A DNA stretch of 64,000 bases from Acholeplasmataceae bacterium UBA5769 (GTDB lineage: Bacteria; Bacillota_I; Bacilli_A; Acholeplasmatales; Acholeplasmataceae), in assembly GCA_002418725.1 (NCBI GenBank), contig DIER01000041.1:1-64000 (forward strand), in the 5' to 3' direction. Below are positions 8,196-16,630 of the stretch, piece after piece (position 1 is the stretch's first letter; each line of letters opens with the position of its first letter). Under the pieces are notes generated by a model that saw only the letters and a list, made by a program, of their open reading frames with translations, did not search any database and was not told the DNA's origin. A program made the translations under genes and the position numbers.

Positions 8196-8503
8196 AAATC
8201 GAGAAGTTTCTTTAAGGTTTCCTTTGATTGGACACCAATCGTTGATTGATGCACTTTGCCATTCTTAAATACGATCAGTGTAGGAATGCTCATGATACCA
8301 AGTTCGTCTGCGACTTCGTATTCTTCATCCACATCGAGCTTACCAATTTTTGCAAGTTCTTTCACATCACCAGCTAAATCTTCTAAAATCGGAGCGACAC
8401 GTTGGCATGGTCCGCACCACGTTGCCCAAAACTCGACTAAAACAGGAACTTCACTTTTTAAGACTTCATTTTCAAAATTATCTGTAGTAAAAATATGTAC
8501 CAT
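8192..8503 (-). CDS. trxA: Thioredoxin
   Basis: This 103-residue protein is of standard thioredoxin length with the active site WCGPC (Cys30, Cys33) and the conserved cis-Pro in IPTLIVFKNG. It reduces protein disulfides in the cytoplasm and is recharged by the reductase encoded immediately downstream, with which it overlaps by ATGA. AGGTG lies before the ATG. A TATAAT sequence on the minus strand (8532-8537) about 30 bases upstream is a likely -10 element, though no good -35 is seen. Confidence 0.93.
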   Translation of the reverse strand: MVHIFTTDNFENEVLKSEVPVLVEFWATWCGPCQRVAPILEDLAGDVKELAKIGKLDVDEEYEVADELGIMSIPTLIVFKNGKVHQSTIGVQSKETLKKLLDL

Positions 8504-8644
8504 GATTTCACCTCATATTGTTATCATACCCATTATAAATAAAAAGCTTAAAAAACACCACCTTTTTACACTTATTTATCCGATGTTCTAAATAAGATGC
8601 ATTTCATCTTAAGAAAATCAAAGGTGTGATATTTTGCTCGCTAC

Positions 8645-8673
8645 TTTATTAAGTTTACTTAACATGATATAAT
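8645..8673 (+). promoter_or_regulatory. Probable promoter of the ECF-truA-tmk operon
   Basis: TATAAT at 8668-8673 lies 17 bases after TTTATT (8645-8650) and 30 bases before the first ecf gene. The -10 is perfect and the -35 is mediocre. Confidence 0.55.
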
Positions 8674-8702
8674 GTTAAAGTACGAAATGCAGGTGAACAT
8701 AC

Positions 8703-9506
8703 ATGATTAAAGTAAGCGATTTAAGCTTTTCATATAACCAAGACGATGAAGCACTACGCAAGGTAAATCTTCATATTGAAAAAGGATCATGGGTGTCGAT
8801 TTTAGGCCATAACGGCTCAGGGAAATCGACATTATCTAAATGTATGGTGGGTTTGTTATCACCAACATCAGGCGAAATCCATATCGATGACATGTTATTA
8901 AATGAAGCGAATCTTCCAGATATACGTAAAAAAATAGGTATCGTTTTTCAAAATCCTGACAATCAATTTGTTGGGGTTACGGTCAAACACGATATCGCTT
9001 TTGGTTTAGAAAATCAGTGCATCCCCCATGATCAGATGGTGGAAAAGATCATGCACTACGCAAAACTCGTGGGTATGGAAGCTTATCTCAATAAAGAACC
9101 CCACCATTTATCGGGTGGTCAGAAACAAAGGGTTGCGATTGCTGGTGCCCTCGCGATGGAACAAGACATCCTCATCCTTGATGAAGCGACATCGATGCTA
9201 GATCCTGAAGGGACACTAGAAATCGTTGAGCTCATCAAGTATTTAAACAAATCCTTAAACAAAACGATCATCACGATTACCCACGACTTAACATTTGCAG
9301 GGTTATCCGATCATATCATCGTTTTAAAAGATGGAGAAGTTATTTTAGAAGGCACACCAAAAGAGGTCTTTCTCCAAGAAGAACTTCTTAAATCTTCGCA
9401 TCTTGAACTCCCTTTTGGTTTAGCATTATATAACGATTTAGCAAAAGATCCCAACGTGGATCCTAAGCTTTTGGAGGCGCTATGGGCATTCAATTCAAAG
9501 ATGTAA
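8703..9506 (+). CDS. ecfA1: ECF transporter ATPase A1
   Basis: This 267-residue ABC ATPase has Walker A GHNGSGKST (35-43), Q-loop FQNPDNQF (Gln83), signature LSGGQ (136-140) and Walker B ILILDEATSMLDP. The NPDNQF sequence is typical of the energizing A subunits of energy-coupling factor transporters. With EcfA2 and EcfT it forms the shared module that powers uptake of vitamins and other micronutrients through separate S components. No S component is encoded here, so this is a group II (shared) module. The gene overlaps ecfA2 by 25 bases. Confidence 0.95.
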   Translation: MIKVSDLSFSYNQDDEALRKVNLHIEKGSWVSILGHNGSGKSTLSKCMVGLLSPTSGEIHIDDMLLNEANLPDIRKKIGIVFQNPDNQFVGVTVKHDIAFGLENQCIPHDQMVEKIMHYAKLVGMEAYLNKEPHHLSGGQKQRVAIAGALAMEQDILILDEATSMLDPEGTLEIVELIKYLNKSLNKTIITITHDLTFAGLSDHIIVLKDGEVILEGTPKEVFLQEELLKSSHLELPFGLALYNDLAKDPNVDPKLLEALWAFNSKM

Positions 9507-10330
9507 GCTACGCGTACCGTGGCTATAAAGTCAACTATGATGCCATCGGCCATATCACCTTAGATATCAAACCTAAGGGTGAATTTATCGCGGTAGTAGG
9601 TCATACAGGATCTGGAAAATCGACCCTTGTGCAACACATGAATGCACTTTTACTTCCTTCCAAAGGAAACGTCGTCATTTTCGGACAAAACCTACCACCA
9701 AAGAAAAATGAAAAGATTAACTACTTACGTCAAAAAGTTGGTCTTGTTTTTCAGTTTCCTGAATACCAACTCTTTGAAGAAACCATTTTAAAAGATATCA
9801 TGTTTGGACCAAAAAACTTTAAGTCAACCGAAGCAGAAGCCATTGAAAAAGCGAAAAGAGCAGCTTCTGTGGTAGGCATTGATGAAACGTTATATGAACA
9901 GTCTCCCTTTCGTATTTCTGGTGGACAAATGCGAAGAGTCGCAGTCGCTGGAATACTCGCGATGGAGCCTGAAATCTTAGTCTTAGATGAACCTACCAGA
10001 GGTTTAGACCCAAAGGGAAGAAAAGACTTAATGGCGATTTTTGAAGAGATCCATGAAAAAGAGGATAAGACGATTGTCATGATCACACACGATATGGATT
10101 TAGTGGCTGCATATGCGAAACGTGTCATTGTTTTAGATAATGGAAGACTTGTTTTTGATGGACCGAAGGAAAAACTTTTTGAGCATCCCCAGTTTGAAGC
10201 TTTCCATTTGGACTTACCAACACCACTTAAGATTTTAAAGCATTTAGAAAAAGAAGTGGGTCTGACTTACAAACCACATTACGACTATCACTCTCTTTTA
10301 AGTTACTTAAAGGAGGTGCACCATGAATAA
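9482..10330 (+). CDS. ecfA2: ECF transporter ATPase A2
   Basis: This 282-residue ABC ATPase has Walker A GHTGSGKST (40-48), the Q-loop FQFPEYQLFEET that marks the A2 subunit, signature ISGGQMRRVAVAG and Walker B ILVLDEPTRGLDP. It pairs with EcfA1 as a heterodimer. GGAGG sits five bases before the ATG, inside ecfA1. The gene overlaps ecfT by 8 bases, so the three subunits are translationally coupled. Confidence 0.95.
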   Translation: MGIQFKDVSYAYRGYKVNYDAIGHITLDIKPKGEFIAVVGHTGSGKSTLVQHMNALLLPSKGNVVIFGQNLPPKKNEKINYLRQKVGLVFQFPEYQLFEETILKDIMFGPKNFKSTEAEAIEKAKRAASVVGIDETLYEQSPFRISGGQMRRVAVAGILAMEPEILVLDEPTRGLDPKGRKDLMAIFEEIHEKEDKTIVMITHDMDLVAAYAKRVIVLDNGRLVFDGPKEKLFEHPQFEAFHLDLPTPLKILKHLEKEVGLTYKPHYDYHSLLSYLKEVHHE

Positions 10331-11300
10331 CATTACCTTAGGTCAATACATTCCGGGTGATTCTTGGTTACACCGTTTAGACCCAAGAATTAAGTTGTTT
10401 TCACTGGTTGTTTTACTTGTGGGAACATTTATCATTCCCATTTCACATCATCTGATTCCAATCATTTCCATGCTTGTCATTTTTGTTGGCATGATGTTAT
10501 TAACTGCAAGTGCAGGTATCCCAATGAAGAAAGTGATCAACGGGCTTCGTCCTATTGTTTTCCTTTTGACATTTACCTTCTTTATTCAACTCTTTTTCAT
10601 CACAGAAGGTACACTTTTAGCATCGTTTGATTTCTACTTATCCTTAGCCAGTGTGTTGGCGATTGTTTTCATTATTTTCTTTTATAATTGGACAAAGAAG
10701 TATATCAAGTTTAAAGTCATCTATTTTCTCTTGATTGTTGGTCTTATTTTCTTTGTACAAGCTGTCTTACCATATCTTTCTTTTTACCAGTACAAACTAG
10801 ACATCTATGATCAAGGGCTCTTAAGAGCAGGATTTATCTTTATTCGTATCACCAATGTCATCATCATGACGTCACTGCTCACATTTACCACGATGACAAC
10901 CGATCTCAATTACGCCATTGAATCGTTATTGAAACCTTTAAAATGGATCAAAGTTCCGGTAGATGTCATCGCGATGATGTTATCTTTAACTCTTCGTTAT
11001 ATCCCAACTCTTTTGGGTGAAACCGAAAAGATCATGAAGGCACAAGCGTCACGTGGCGTGGATTTCAAGGAAAGTAAATTTAAAGATAAGGTTGTTCAAA
11101 TCATTTCTCTATTAATTCCTGTGTTTGTCATCAGCTTTAAACGTGCTGAAGACTTAGGAAACGCGATGGAAGTCAGAGGTTATGTGATCGGTGCGAAACG
11201 CACTCGAATTGATCTTTATAAAATTGGATTTACCGATGTTGTTTCTGTGATTGTTGTTTTACTCTTTTTAGCAACCATCATTTTGATGAGGTTTATCTAA
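10323..11300 (+). CDS. ecfT: ECF transporter transmembrane subunit T, with an insertion
   Basis: EcfT is the membrane scaffold that couples the two ATPases to the substrate-binding S proteins. The two coupling-helix motifs are present as QASRGVD and MEVRGY. At 325 residues it is about 60 longer than usual. The extra length lies between about residues 95 and 165, where one or two added hydrophobic segments (LASVLAIVFIIFFYNW, IYFLLIVGLIFFVQAVLPY) and a soluble stretch interrupt the usual loop. AAGGAGG lies just before the start. The identification is secure from motifs and operon position; the insertion has no known function. Confidence 0.92.
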   Translation: MNNITLGQYIPGDSWLHRLDPRIKLFSLVVLLVGTFIIPISHHLIPIISMLVIFVGMMLLTASAGIPMKKVINGLRPIVFLLTFTFFIQLFFITEGTLLASFDFYLSLASVLAIVFIIFFYNWTKKYIKFKVIYFLLIVGLIFFVQAVLPYLSFYQYKLDIYDQGLLRAGFIFIRITNVIIMTSLLTFTTMTTDLNYAIESLLKPLKWIKVPVDVIAMMLSLTLRYIPTLLGETEKIMKAQASRGVDFKESKFKDKVVQIISLLIPVFVISFKRAEDLGNAMEVRGYVIGAKRTRIDLYKIGFTDVVSVIVVLLFLATIILMRFI

Positions 11301-12035
11301 ATGAGATATAAAGCTGTTGTCAGCTATGATGGATCGAATTTTGTTGGCTTTCAAAGTCAAAACAATGGTTTAGGAATCCAAGAAGTTATTGAAAAAGCAC
11401 TTCGATTGATGACTCAATCAGAGATTAAAATCCATAGTGCAGGCAGAACCGATAAAGGGGTTCACGCGATCGGACAAGTGTTCCATTTTGACAGTAAAAT
11501 CGATTTACCCTCAGATATATGGGTTAGAGGTGTTAACGATCGTCTTCCTTTAGATATTCGGGTGAAAAGTGTTAAAAAAACAAGTTCAGACTTTCATGCA
11601 AGACACAGTGCATCCAGTAAGGTTTACCGGTATGTGATCGCGAAAAACCCGGAGACCCCCTTTTCCAAAAATTATGAGGTTTACATCAGAAATTTAGATA
11701 TCGAACCCATGAAAGAGGCACTACCCTTATTGATTGGAACGCATGACTTTCGCGGGTTTTGTCAATTAGTGCCGGGGAAACCCACCGTAAAAACCATTTA
11801 TGATGCGACCATGAAAGAAACGAAAAAGCATTACATCTTCACCTTTCACGGCAATTCATTTTTAAAATACATGGTGCGTTCGATGATGGGAACACTCATT
11901 CAAATCGGACTCCACCGGAAACCCGTTTCTATCATCACAGAGATTTTAGAAACCAAAGATCGTCATCTGGCGGGTAAAACTGCAGAATCCAGAGGTTTAT
12001 TTCTCGTCAAAATCCATTACAAAAAGAAAGCATAA
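11301..12035 (+). CDS. truA: tRNA pseudouridine(38-40) synthase
   Basis: TruA converts uridines 38-40 of the tRNA anticodon stem to pseudouridine. The catalytic Asp51 lies in AGRTDKGVHA, and length (244 residues) and the ending (SRGLFLVKIHY) are typical. It begins directly after the ecfT stop codon, a linkage also seen in Bacillus and other Firmicutes, so it is the fourth gene of the same transcript. Confidence 0.95.
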   Translation: MRYKAVVSYDGSNFVGFQSQNNGLGIQEVIEKALRLMTQSEIKIHSAGRTDKGVHAIGQVFHFDSKIDLPSDIWVRGVNDRLPLDIRVKSVKKTSSDFHARHSASSKVYRYVIAKNPETPFSKNYEVYIRNLDIEPMKEALPLLIGTHDFRGFCQLVPGKPTVKTIYDATMKETKKHYIFTFHGNSFLKYMVRSMMGTLIQIGLHRKPVSIITEILETKDRHLAGKTAESRGLFLVKIHYKKKA

Positions 12036-12049
12036 AGGAGTGTAGAGCG

Positions 12050-12652
12050 ATGTTTATCACTTTTGAAGGTGGCGAAGGCACCGGTAAAACGACATTAATT
12101 CAAGGGATTGCCAAAGCGTTAAGAACATCACATGACGTCATCACCACACGTGAACCCGGTGGATCGATGATTGCTGAAGCCATTCGTGATATCATTTTGA
12201 ATCCCAAGTATCATGGCGTCACCCCTTATACAGAGGCTCTTCTTTTAGCTGCTTCTCGGGCACAACATTTAGATGAAGTCATTTTACCCGCACTAAAACA
12301 AAACAAAATCGTGTTATGTGATAGATATGTCGATTCTTCTTTAGCTTATCAAGCTTATGCGAGAGACTTAGGTTTCGACTTTGTTTTATCGATTAACCGT
12401 TATGCGGTCGAAAACTTACCTGACTTAACATTTTATATTGATTTAGATCCTGAAATTGGTTTATCACGCATTGCCCATCGCGATAAATACGATCGCTTAG
12501 ATCAGGAAGCGTTCGATTTTCATACTCGGGTACGAAAAGGTTATCTTGAGGTCACGAAGCGTTATAATAACCGTATCGTCTTGATTGATGGCAATCAGTC
12601 CATTGAAGAGATTGAAAAACAAATCTTAGCAGAAATCGAAAAACGTTTATGA
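12050..12652 (+). CDS. tmk: Thymidylate kinase
   Basis: Tmk phosphorylates dTMP to dTDP. The P-loop EGGEGTGKTT is at residues 6-15, followed by TREPGGS, the CDRYVDSSLAYQ motif and a LID-like segment. The 200-residue length is standard. AAGGAG precedes the start by 10 bases. The stop is TGA and overlaps the holB ATG by four bases, which shows that UGA is a stop in this organism. Confidence 0.95.
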   Translation: MFITFEGGEGTGKTTLIQGIAKALRTSHDVITTREPGGSMIAEAIRDIILNPKYHGVTPYTEALLLAASRAQHLDEVILPALKQNKIVLCDRYVDSSLAYQAYARDLGFDFVLSINRYAVENLPDLTFYIDLDPEIGLSRIAHRDKYDRLDQEAFDFHTRVRKGYLEVTKRYNNRIVLIDGNQSIEEIEKQILAEIEKRL

Positions 12653-13593
12653 AAAGAGCGTATTACTTTTTCAAACAAACCATACAAAAAAATCGTCTCG
12701 CTCATCTCTACCTGATCGTTGGACCGAAGGGCTCTGGTAAATCACAGCTCGTCGATGACGTCGCTTATTTAATTCTAAACCAAGGTAAACCGGAGTCACC
12801 CCATTTAAAACTTCAAATCAAAGAACATAAAGTTCAAAACATGGTGGTGATTGAACCTGATGGTCTTTCCATCAAGAAGGAACAAATCTTAGCACTCCAA
12901 AGTGAGTTTTCTAAAACAGCACTCGTCAGTGGACCACGCATTTATGTCATTAAAGGGATTGAAAAGATCAGTATGGCAGCCGCGAACTCACTCCTCAAGT
13001 TTATGGAAGAACCCCAAAGCCAACATGTGTTTGGTTTTCTGCTTGCAGAAGATAAAGAAGATGTGCTGCGCACCATTCAGTCAAGAAGTCAAATCTTAAC
13101 GTTAAAGAGTATTGATGAACTTGATTTAGAAGAAGAACTTCTAAAGCTTGGTGTGGATGAAAAGGTGGCAGCACTCGCACCTTATGTTACAAAAAATATT
13201 GAAGAGGCGACACTGCTCGCTGAAAACCCCAATTTCTTAGATATGATCGCATTAATCGAAGAAATCGCGAGACTTTGGGATAAAAAAGAGGTAACCTACC
13301 CGATTTATTTCGCTCAGAAATCAGGGTTTCTCATGCAAGACCGTGATTTTTTCATGGATTTCTTAGAGTTGTTACTTTTATATTTCCTTGACTTTGTACA
13401 CTATCGTACCCATCAACCGATCATCTATAAATTTTTAAAAGAGGTGATTCAAGTACAGTCCAGCAGGATGCAAGTCGCGGAAGTCAATGATTTAATTGAG
13501 CAAATCCAAACCGTTTTACAACAACAATCCTATAATATAAACTTAGACTTAGCGTTAGACCATTTGTTTTATATATTAGAGAAGAAGAGGTGA
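12649..13593 (+). CDS. holB: DNA polymerase III delta-prime subunit
   Basis: This clamp-loader subunit has an AAA+ fold with a P-loop GPKGSGKS at about residues 26-33 and the sensor region AANSLLKFMEEPQ, followed by a helical C-terminus. At 314 residues it is normal. The zinc-binding cysteines found in some homologues are absent. It follows tmk with ATGA overlap and precedes ricT by 4 bases, the same tmk-holB-ricT order as in Bacillus but without the small genes found between tmk and holB there. Confidence 0.9.
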   Translation: MKRAYYFFKQTIQKNRLAHLYLIVGPKGSGKSQLVDDVAYLILNQGKPESPHLKLQIKEHKVQNMVVIEPDGLSIKKEQILALQSEFSKTALVSGPRIYVIKGIEKISMAAANSLLKFMEEPQSQHVFGFLLAEDKEDVLRTIQSRSQILTLKSIDELDLEEELLKLGVDEKVAALAPYVTKNIEEATLLAENPNFLDMIALIEEIARLWDKKEVTYPIYFAQKSGFLMQDRDFFMDFLELLLLYFLDFVHYRTHQPIIYKFLKEVIQVQSSRMQVAEVNDLIEQIQTVLQQQSYNINLDLALDHLFYILEKKR

Positions 13594-13597
13594 GTTT

Positions 13598-14392
13598 ATG
13601 CAAGTTGCTTTAGTACAATTCAAAGAAGCAGGAAAGAAATATTATTTTTCTTATGAAGGATTAACGATAGAAAAAAATGACCAAGTGGTTGTTGAAACCA
13701 CACGTGGTATTGAAATAGGCAAAGTATACATGTTTAAAGAAGTCGAAGAAACGGATTTAACTTCAGAGTTAAAACCGGTGCTTAGAAAAGCGACTGAAGG
13801 CGATCTTAAAGAAGATCTTTATAACCATACACTAGAACCAGGGGTTGTCGAAAAGACCAAGGTTTTAGCCAAACAAAATGAACTTGAGATGAAGGTTTTA
13901 GGTGCGGAATATACGTTAGATCGCAAACGCCTTTTAATCTATTTTGAAGCTGAAAATCGGATTGATTTTAGAAATTTAGTGCGTGATTTATCCGAAGTTT
14001 ATCACACGCGTATTGAACTTAGACAGATCGGACCAAGAGATGCAGCCAAAATGATTGGTGGTATTGGACCTTGTGGACTTATTTTGTGTTGCACCACCTT
14101 TATTGGAGAATTTGATACGGTATCGATCAAAATGGCGAAAAACCAAAACATCGCGTTAAACCCGCAAAAAATCAGTGGGGTTTGTGGAAAACTACTGTGC
14201 TGCATCAAGTATGAAGATGACGTCTACACAGAGTTAAAATTAACCATGCCTGATATGAAAGAAAAAGTCACGACACCTAAAGGTGAAGCGACTGTGATCG
14301 ATTTAAATATCATTGGTCAAAAGGTTAAAGTAGCGCACGCCGATAATGGCGGACTTGAATGGTTAGCCTTAGCGGACATCAAACGCGCTTAA
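13598..14392 (+). CDS. ricT: PSP1-domain protein RicT (YaaT)
   Basis: RicT belongs to the PSP1 family. In Bacillus it works with RicA and RicF in the Y-complex that supports RNase Y-dependent mRNA maturation and carries iron-sulfur clusters. The clustered cysteines are present as CGLILCC and, 30 residues later, CGKLLCC. Length (264) and position after holB agree. GAAGAGG lies before the start ATG. No ricA or ricF is seen nearby, so whether the complex forms here is unknown. Confidence 0.9.
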   Translation: MQVALVQFKEAGKKYYFSYEGLTIEKNDQVVVETTRGIEIGKVYMFKEVEETDLTSELKPVLRKATEGDLKEDLYNHTLEPGVVEKTKVLAKQNELEMKVLGAEYTLDRKRLLIYFEAENRIDFRNLVRDLSEVYHTRIELRQIGPRDAAKMIGGIGPCGLILCCTTFIGEFDTVSIKMAKNQNIALNPQKISGVCGKLLCCIKYEDDVYTELKLTMPDMKEKVTTPKGEATVIDLNIIGQKVKVAHADNGGLEWLALADIKRA

Positions 14393-14394
14393 AC

Positions 14395-15096
14395 ATGCTT
14401 AGAACACTGTTGGGTACCGATTTATGGATTGAACAAAAATCCAGACAAGCCTTTAATTTGGATACGATTTTACTCAGTCATTTTACCCGCATACCTGCAA
14501 AATCAAAAACCGTTTTAGATATCGGAACTGGTGCAGGTCCTTTGATGCTTTATCTATCCAAGAAGACGAAAGCTAAAATCATCGGTATTGAAATACAAGA
14601 AGAAAGATACCTTCAAGCGCTTCATAACATTAAGTTAAATAAGTTAGAAAACAGGTTATCTGTTTTACATAAAGACGTTAAAAAGTTAACGATGAAAGAC
14701 GTGGATGTGATTGTCTCAAACCCACCCTTTTTCAAAGTGAATGAGTCTTCCAATTTAAACGACAATGAAGAAGACACCATCGCGAGACATGAAGTGATGT
14801 TAACTTTAGAAGAACTGATTAAAGTTGTCTCTAGGACATTAAAGTTTGGTGGCTATTTTTCAATGATTCACCGGCCAGATCGGTTTGGTGAGATCATGTT
14901 ACTCTTAGAAAAATACCAACTTACCCCCAAACGTGTTCAGTTTGTTCACCCTTATGTACATGCACCCGCAAATCATGTGTTGATTGAAGCGATGAAACAA
15001 GGATCTTTAGGATTAACGGTGGAAAAACCACTGATACTCTATATCGAAAAACATGTCCTGACCAAAGAAATGACGGACATTTACGGAGGAAAATAA
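14395..15096 (+). CDS. tRNA1(Val) adenine-37 N6-methyltransferase-like protein (YabB/TrmN6 family)
   Basis: This is a class I SAM-dependent methyltransferase with motif I VLDIGTGAGPL and the N6-adenine signature SNPPFFK. The N-terminal pattern GTDLWIEQKSRQAFNLDTILLSHF matches the YabB/TrmN6 family, which supports ATG 14395, two bases after ricT, over the upstream ATG 14359. The order ricT-yabB-rsmI matches Bacillus. It probably methylates a tRNA; the exact target is inferred from the family. Confidence 0.82.
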   Translation: MLRTLLGTDLWIEQKSRQAFNLDTILLSHFTRIPAKSKTVLDIGTGAGPLMLYLSKKTKAKIIGIEIQEERYLQALHNIKLNKLENRLSVLHKDVKKLTMKDVDVIVSNPPFFKVNESSNLNDNEEDTIARHEVMLTLEELIKVVSRTLKFGGYFSMIHRPDRFGEIMLLLEKYQLTPKRVQFVHPYVHAPANHVLIEAMKQGSLGLTVEKPLILYIEKHVLTKEMTDIYGGK

Positions 15097-15097
15097 C

Positions 15098-15508
15098 ATG
15101 TTATTAACCCTATTAAACCGAAAAGAAAAATTAAAATTTTTAGACCTTGTCATGCACATGGTATCTGTAGATGGCGAACCCACCGCGATTGAACAAAGAC
15201 TGCTTAATATCATGCTTGCAGAAGTTGGCGATGATATTGTCTCAGAATACCATTTTGCATTATCAAAAGACTTAGAAGAAACGATTGCTTATTTTGTTGA
15301 AGCGAGTCCTACCGTTAAAAACATCGTTTTTTTAAATCTTGTCAAAGTGACGATGGTCGATGATTTTTATAACACCACCGAACACTTCTTTTTAGAAGGT
15401 ATTCGTGAACGTTTAGCAATTACGGATCAAAAGAAAAAACAACTCATGCAAATCGTTTACTTAGAAAGAGATTTACGCGAAAAAGCGAAGCGCGTGGTTA
15501 ACCACTAA
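15098..15508 (+). CDS. TerB-like small helical protein
   Basis: This 136-residue, largely helical, acidic protein contains LDLVMHMVSVDGEPTAIEQRLL near its start, close to the LxxxMxxVDGExxxxE pattern of TerB-type domains in which the acidic residues may bind metal. There is no signal peptide or membrane segment. It sits between the tRNA methyltransferase and rsmI, the slot taken by yabA/yazA genes in Bacillus, but it shows none of the zinc cysteines of YabA. Its stop overlaps the rsmI start by one base. Function unknown; the TerB resemblance is a pattern match by eye. Confidence 0.6.
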   Translation: MLLTLLNRKEKLKFLDLVMHMVSVDGEPTAIEQRLLNIMLAEVGDDIVSEYHFALSKDLEETIAYFVEASPTVKNIVFLNLVKVTMVDDFYNTTEHFFLEGIRERLAITDQKKKQLMQIVYLERDLREKAKRVVNH

Positions 15509-16341
15509 TGCAAAAAAGTTTTAAAGAACCAAAACCAACCCTCTACGTTGTCTCTACACCGATTGGTAACTTAAAAGATATCACGTATCGCGCCGTTGAT
15601 GTTTTAAATGATGTGGATGTCATCTTAGCAGAAGACACCAGAACTTCCGGTGTGCTTTTAGCACATTACAACATTAAAAAACCACTTTTAAGCTATCATG
15701 AGTTTAACAAGACAGAACAAGAATCTAAGATTATAGGGATGCTTAATGAAGGTAAATCACTCGCATTAATTAGTGATGCAGGAACACCTGGGATCAGTGA
15801 TCCAGGTTATGAAATCATGACACGCGTGATTAGAGAAGGCTATTATGTGGTCGCCATTCCTGGAGCGAGCGCGATCTTGTCTGCGTTAGTGACTTCAGGA
15901 CTTATCATTCAACCCTTTACGTTCATTGGCTTTTTACCACGTAAAATCACCGAACAAAAAACATGTTTAAAAGATTATCAAAACCGTAAAGAAACACTTA
16001 TCATCTATGAGTCGCCGATGCGTATTGAAAAGACGTTATCAGTACTCTATGAGACTTTAGGAAATCGAAAAATCTCTCTTGCAAGAGAACTGACCAAGAC
16101 CTTTGAAACCATTATCAGAACAACCTTAGAAGAAGCTTCTAAAGAAGAAATGAACACCAAAGGGGAGTATGTGATCGTCATTGAAGGTAGGAGTGAACAT
16201 GATCTTCCTATGCTAGATGTCAAGTCACATTACCTCGCACTCATCCAAGAAGGGTATCCGCCAAAGGATGCCATGAAGATTGTTTCAACCAAACATAAAA
16301 TACCTAAAAACGATGTTTATCGTATCGTAAAAATTGATTGA
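15508..16341 (+). CDS. rsmI: 16S rRNA (cytidine1402-2'-O)-methyltransferase
   Basis: RsmI adds the 2'-O-methyl group at C1402 in the ribosomal decoding centre. The tetrapyrrole-methylase fold motifs are clear: LYVVSTPIGNLKDIT at the start, EDTRTS, LISDAGTPGISDPG and IPGASAILSALVTSG. Length (277) is standard. It ends in TGA and is followed by a new promoter and the metG leader. Confidence 0.95.
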   Translation: MQKSFKEPKPTLYVVSTPIGNLKDITYRAVDVLNDVDVILAEDTRTSGVLLAHYNIKKPLLSYHEFNKTEQESKIIGMLNEGKSLALISDAGTPGISDPGYEIMTRVIREGYYVVAIPGASAILSALVTSGLIIQPFTFIGFLPRKITEQKTCLKDYQNRKETLIIYESPMRIEKTLSVLYETLGNRKISLARELTKTFETIIRTTLEEASKEEMNTKGEYVIVIEGRSEHDLPMLDVKSHYLALIQEGYPPKDAMKIVSTKHKIPKNDVYRIVKID

Positions 16342-16349
16342 CTTTCTTC

Positions 16350-16377
16350 TTGATTTTTTCATACGATAAAGTATAAT
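16350..16377 (+). promoter_or_regulatory. Promoter of the metG leader transcript
   Basis: TTGATT (16350-16355) and TATAAT (16372-16377) are spaced by 16 bases, just upstream of the T-box leader. Confidence 0.7.
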
Positions 16378-16390
16378 ATGTATGTATATA

Positions 16391-16617
16391 GGCAATGAGA
16401 AAAAGAGTAGTCTATTTGTGTCGGTTTAGAGAGGTTACGGTTGGTGCAAGTAACCCCAGCAAAAGATGAAGATGGTTTTTGAGCCTTTTAGCCGATAGGT
16501 AGGCTAAAACGTGATCCGCGTTAAGGATTTAGAGTGCTGAGCAATCAGAACTAAGGTGGTACCGCGATGTAACGTCGTCCTTAGAAGTTATTTAAGGATG
16601 GCGTTTATTTATTTTTA
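16391..16617 (+). promoter_or_regulatory. T-box riboswitch with a methionine specifier
   Basis: This leader senses uncharged tRNA. The diagnostic T-box sequence AAGGTGGTACCGCG is at 16553-16566, and stem I carries the GAGTAG and GGTTGGTGCAA elements. The specifier reads GAA-G-ATG at 16468-16474, the spacing used in known T-boxes, so it should pair with tRNA-Met. The terminator stem is CGTCGTCCTTA with TAAGGATGGCG (16573-16603), followed by a T-rich run; the T-box side forms the competing antiterminator. It controls metG, consistent with the specifier. Confidence 0.9.
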
Positions 16618-16630
16618 GGAGGTTTTTATC

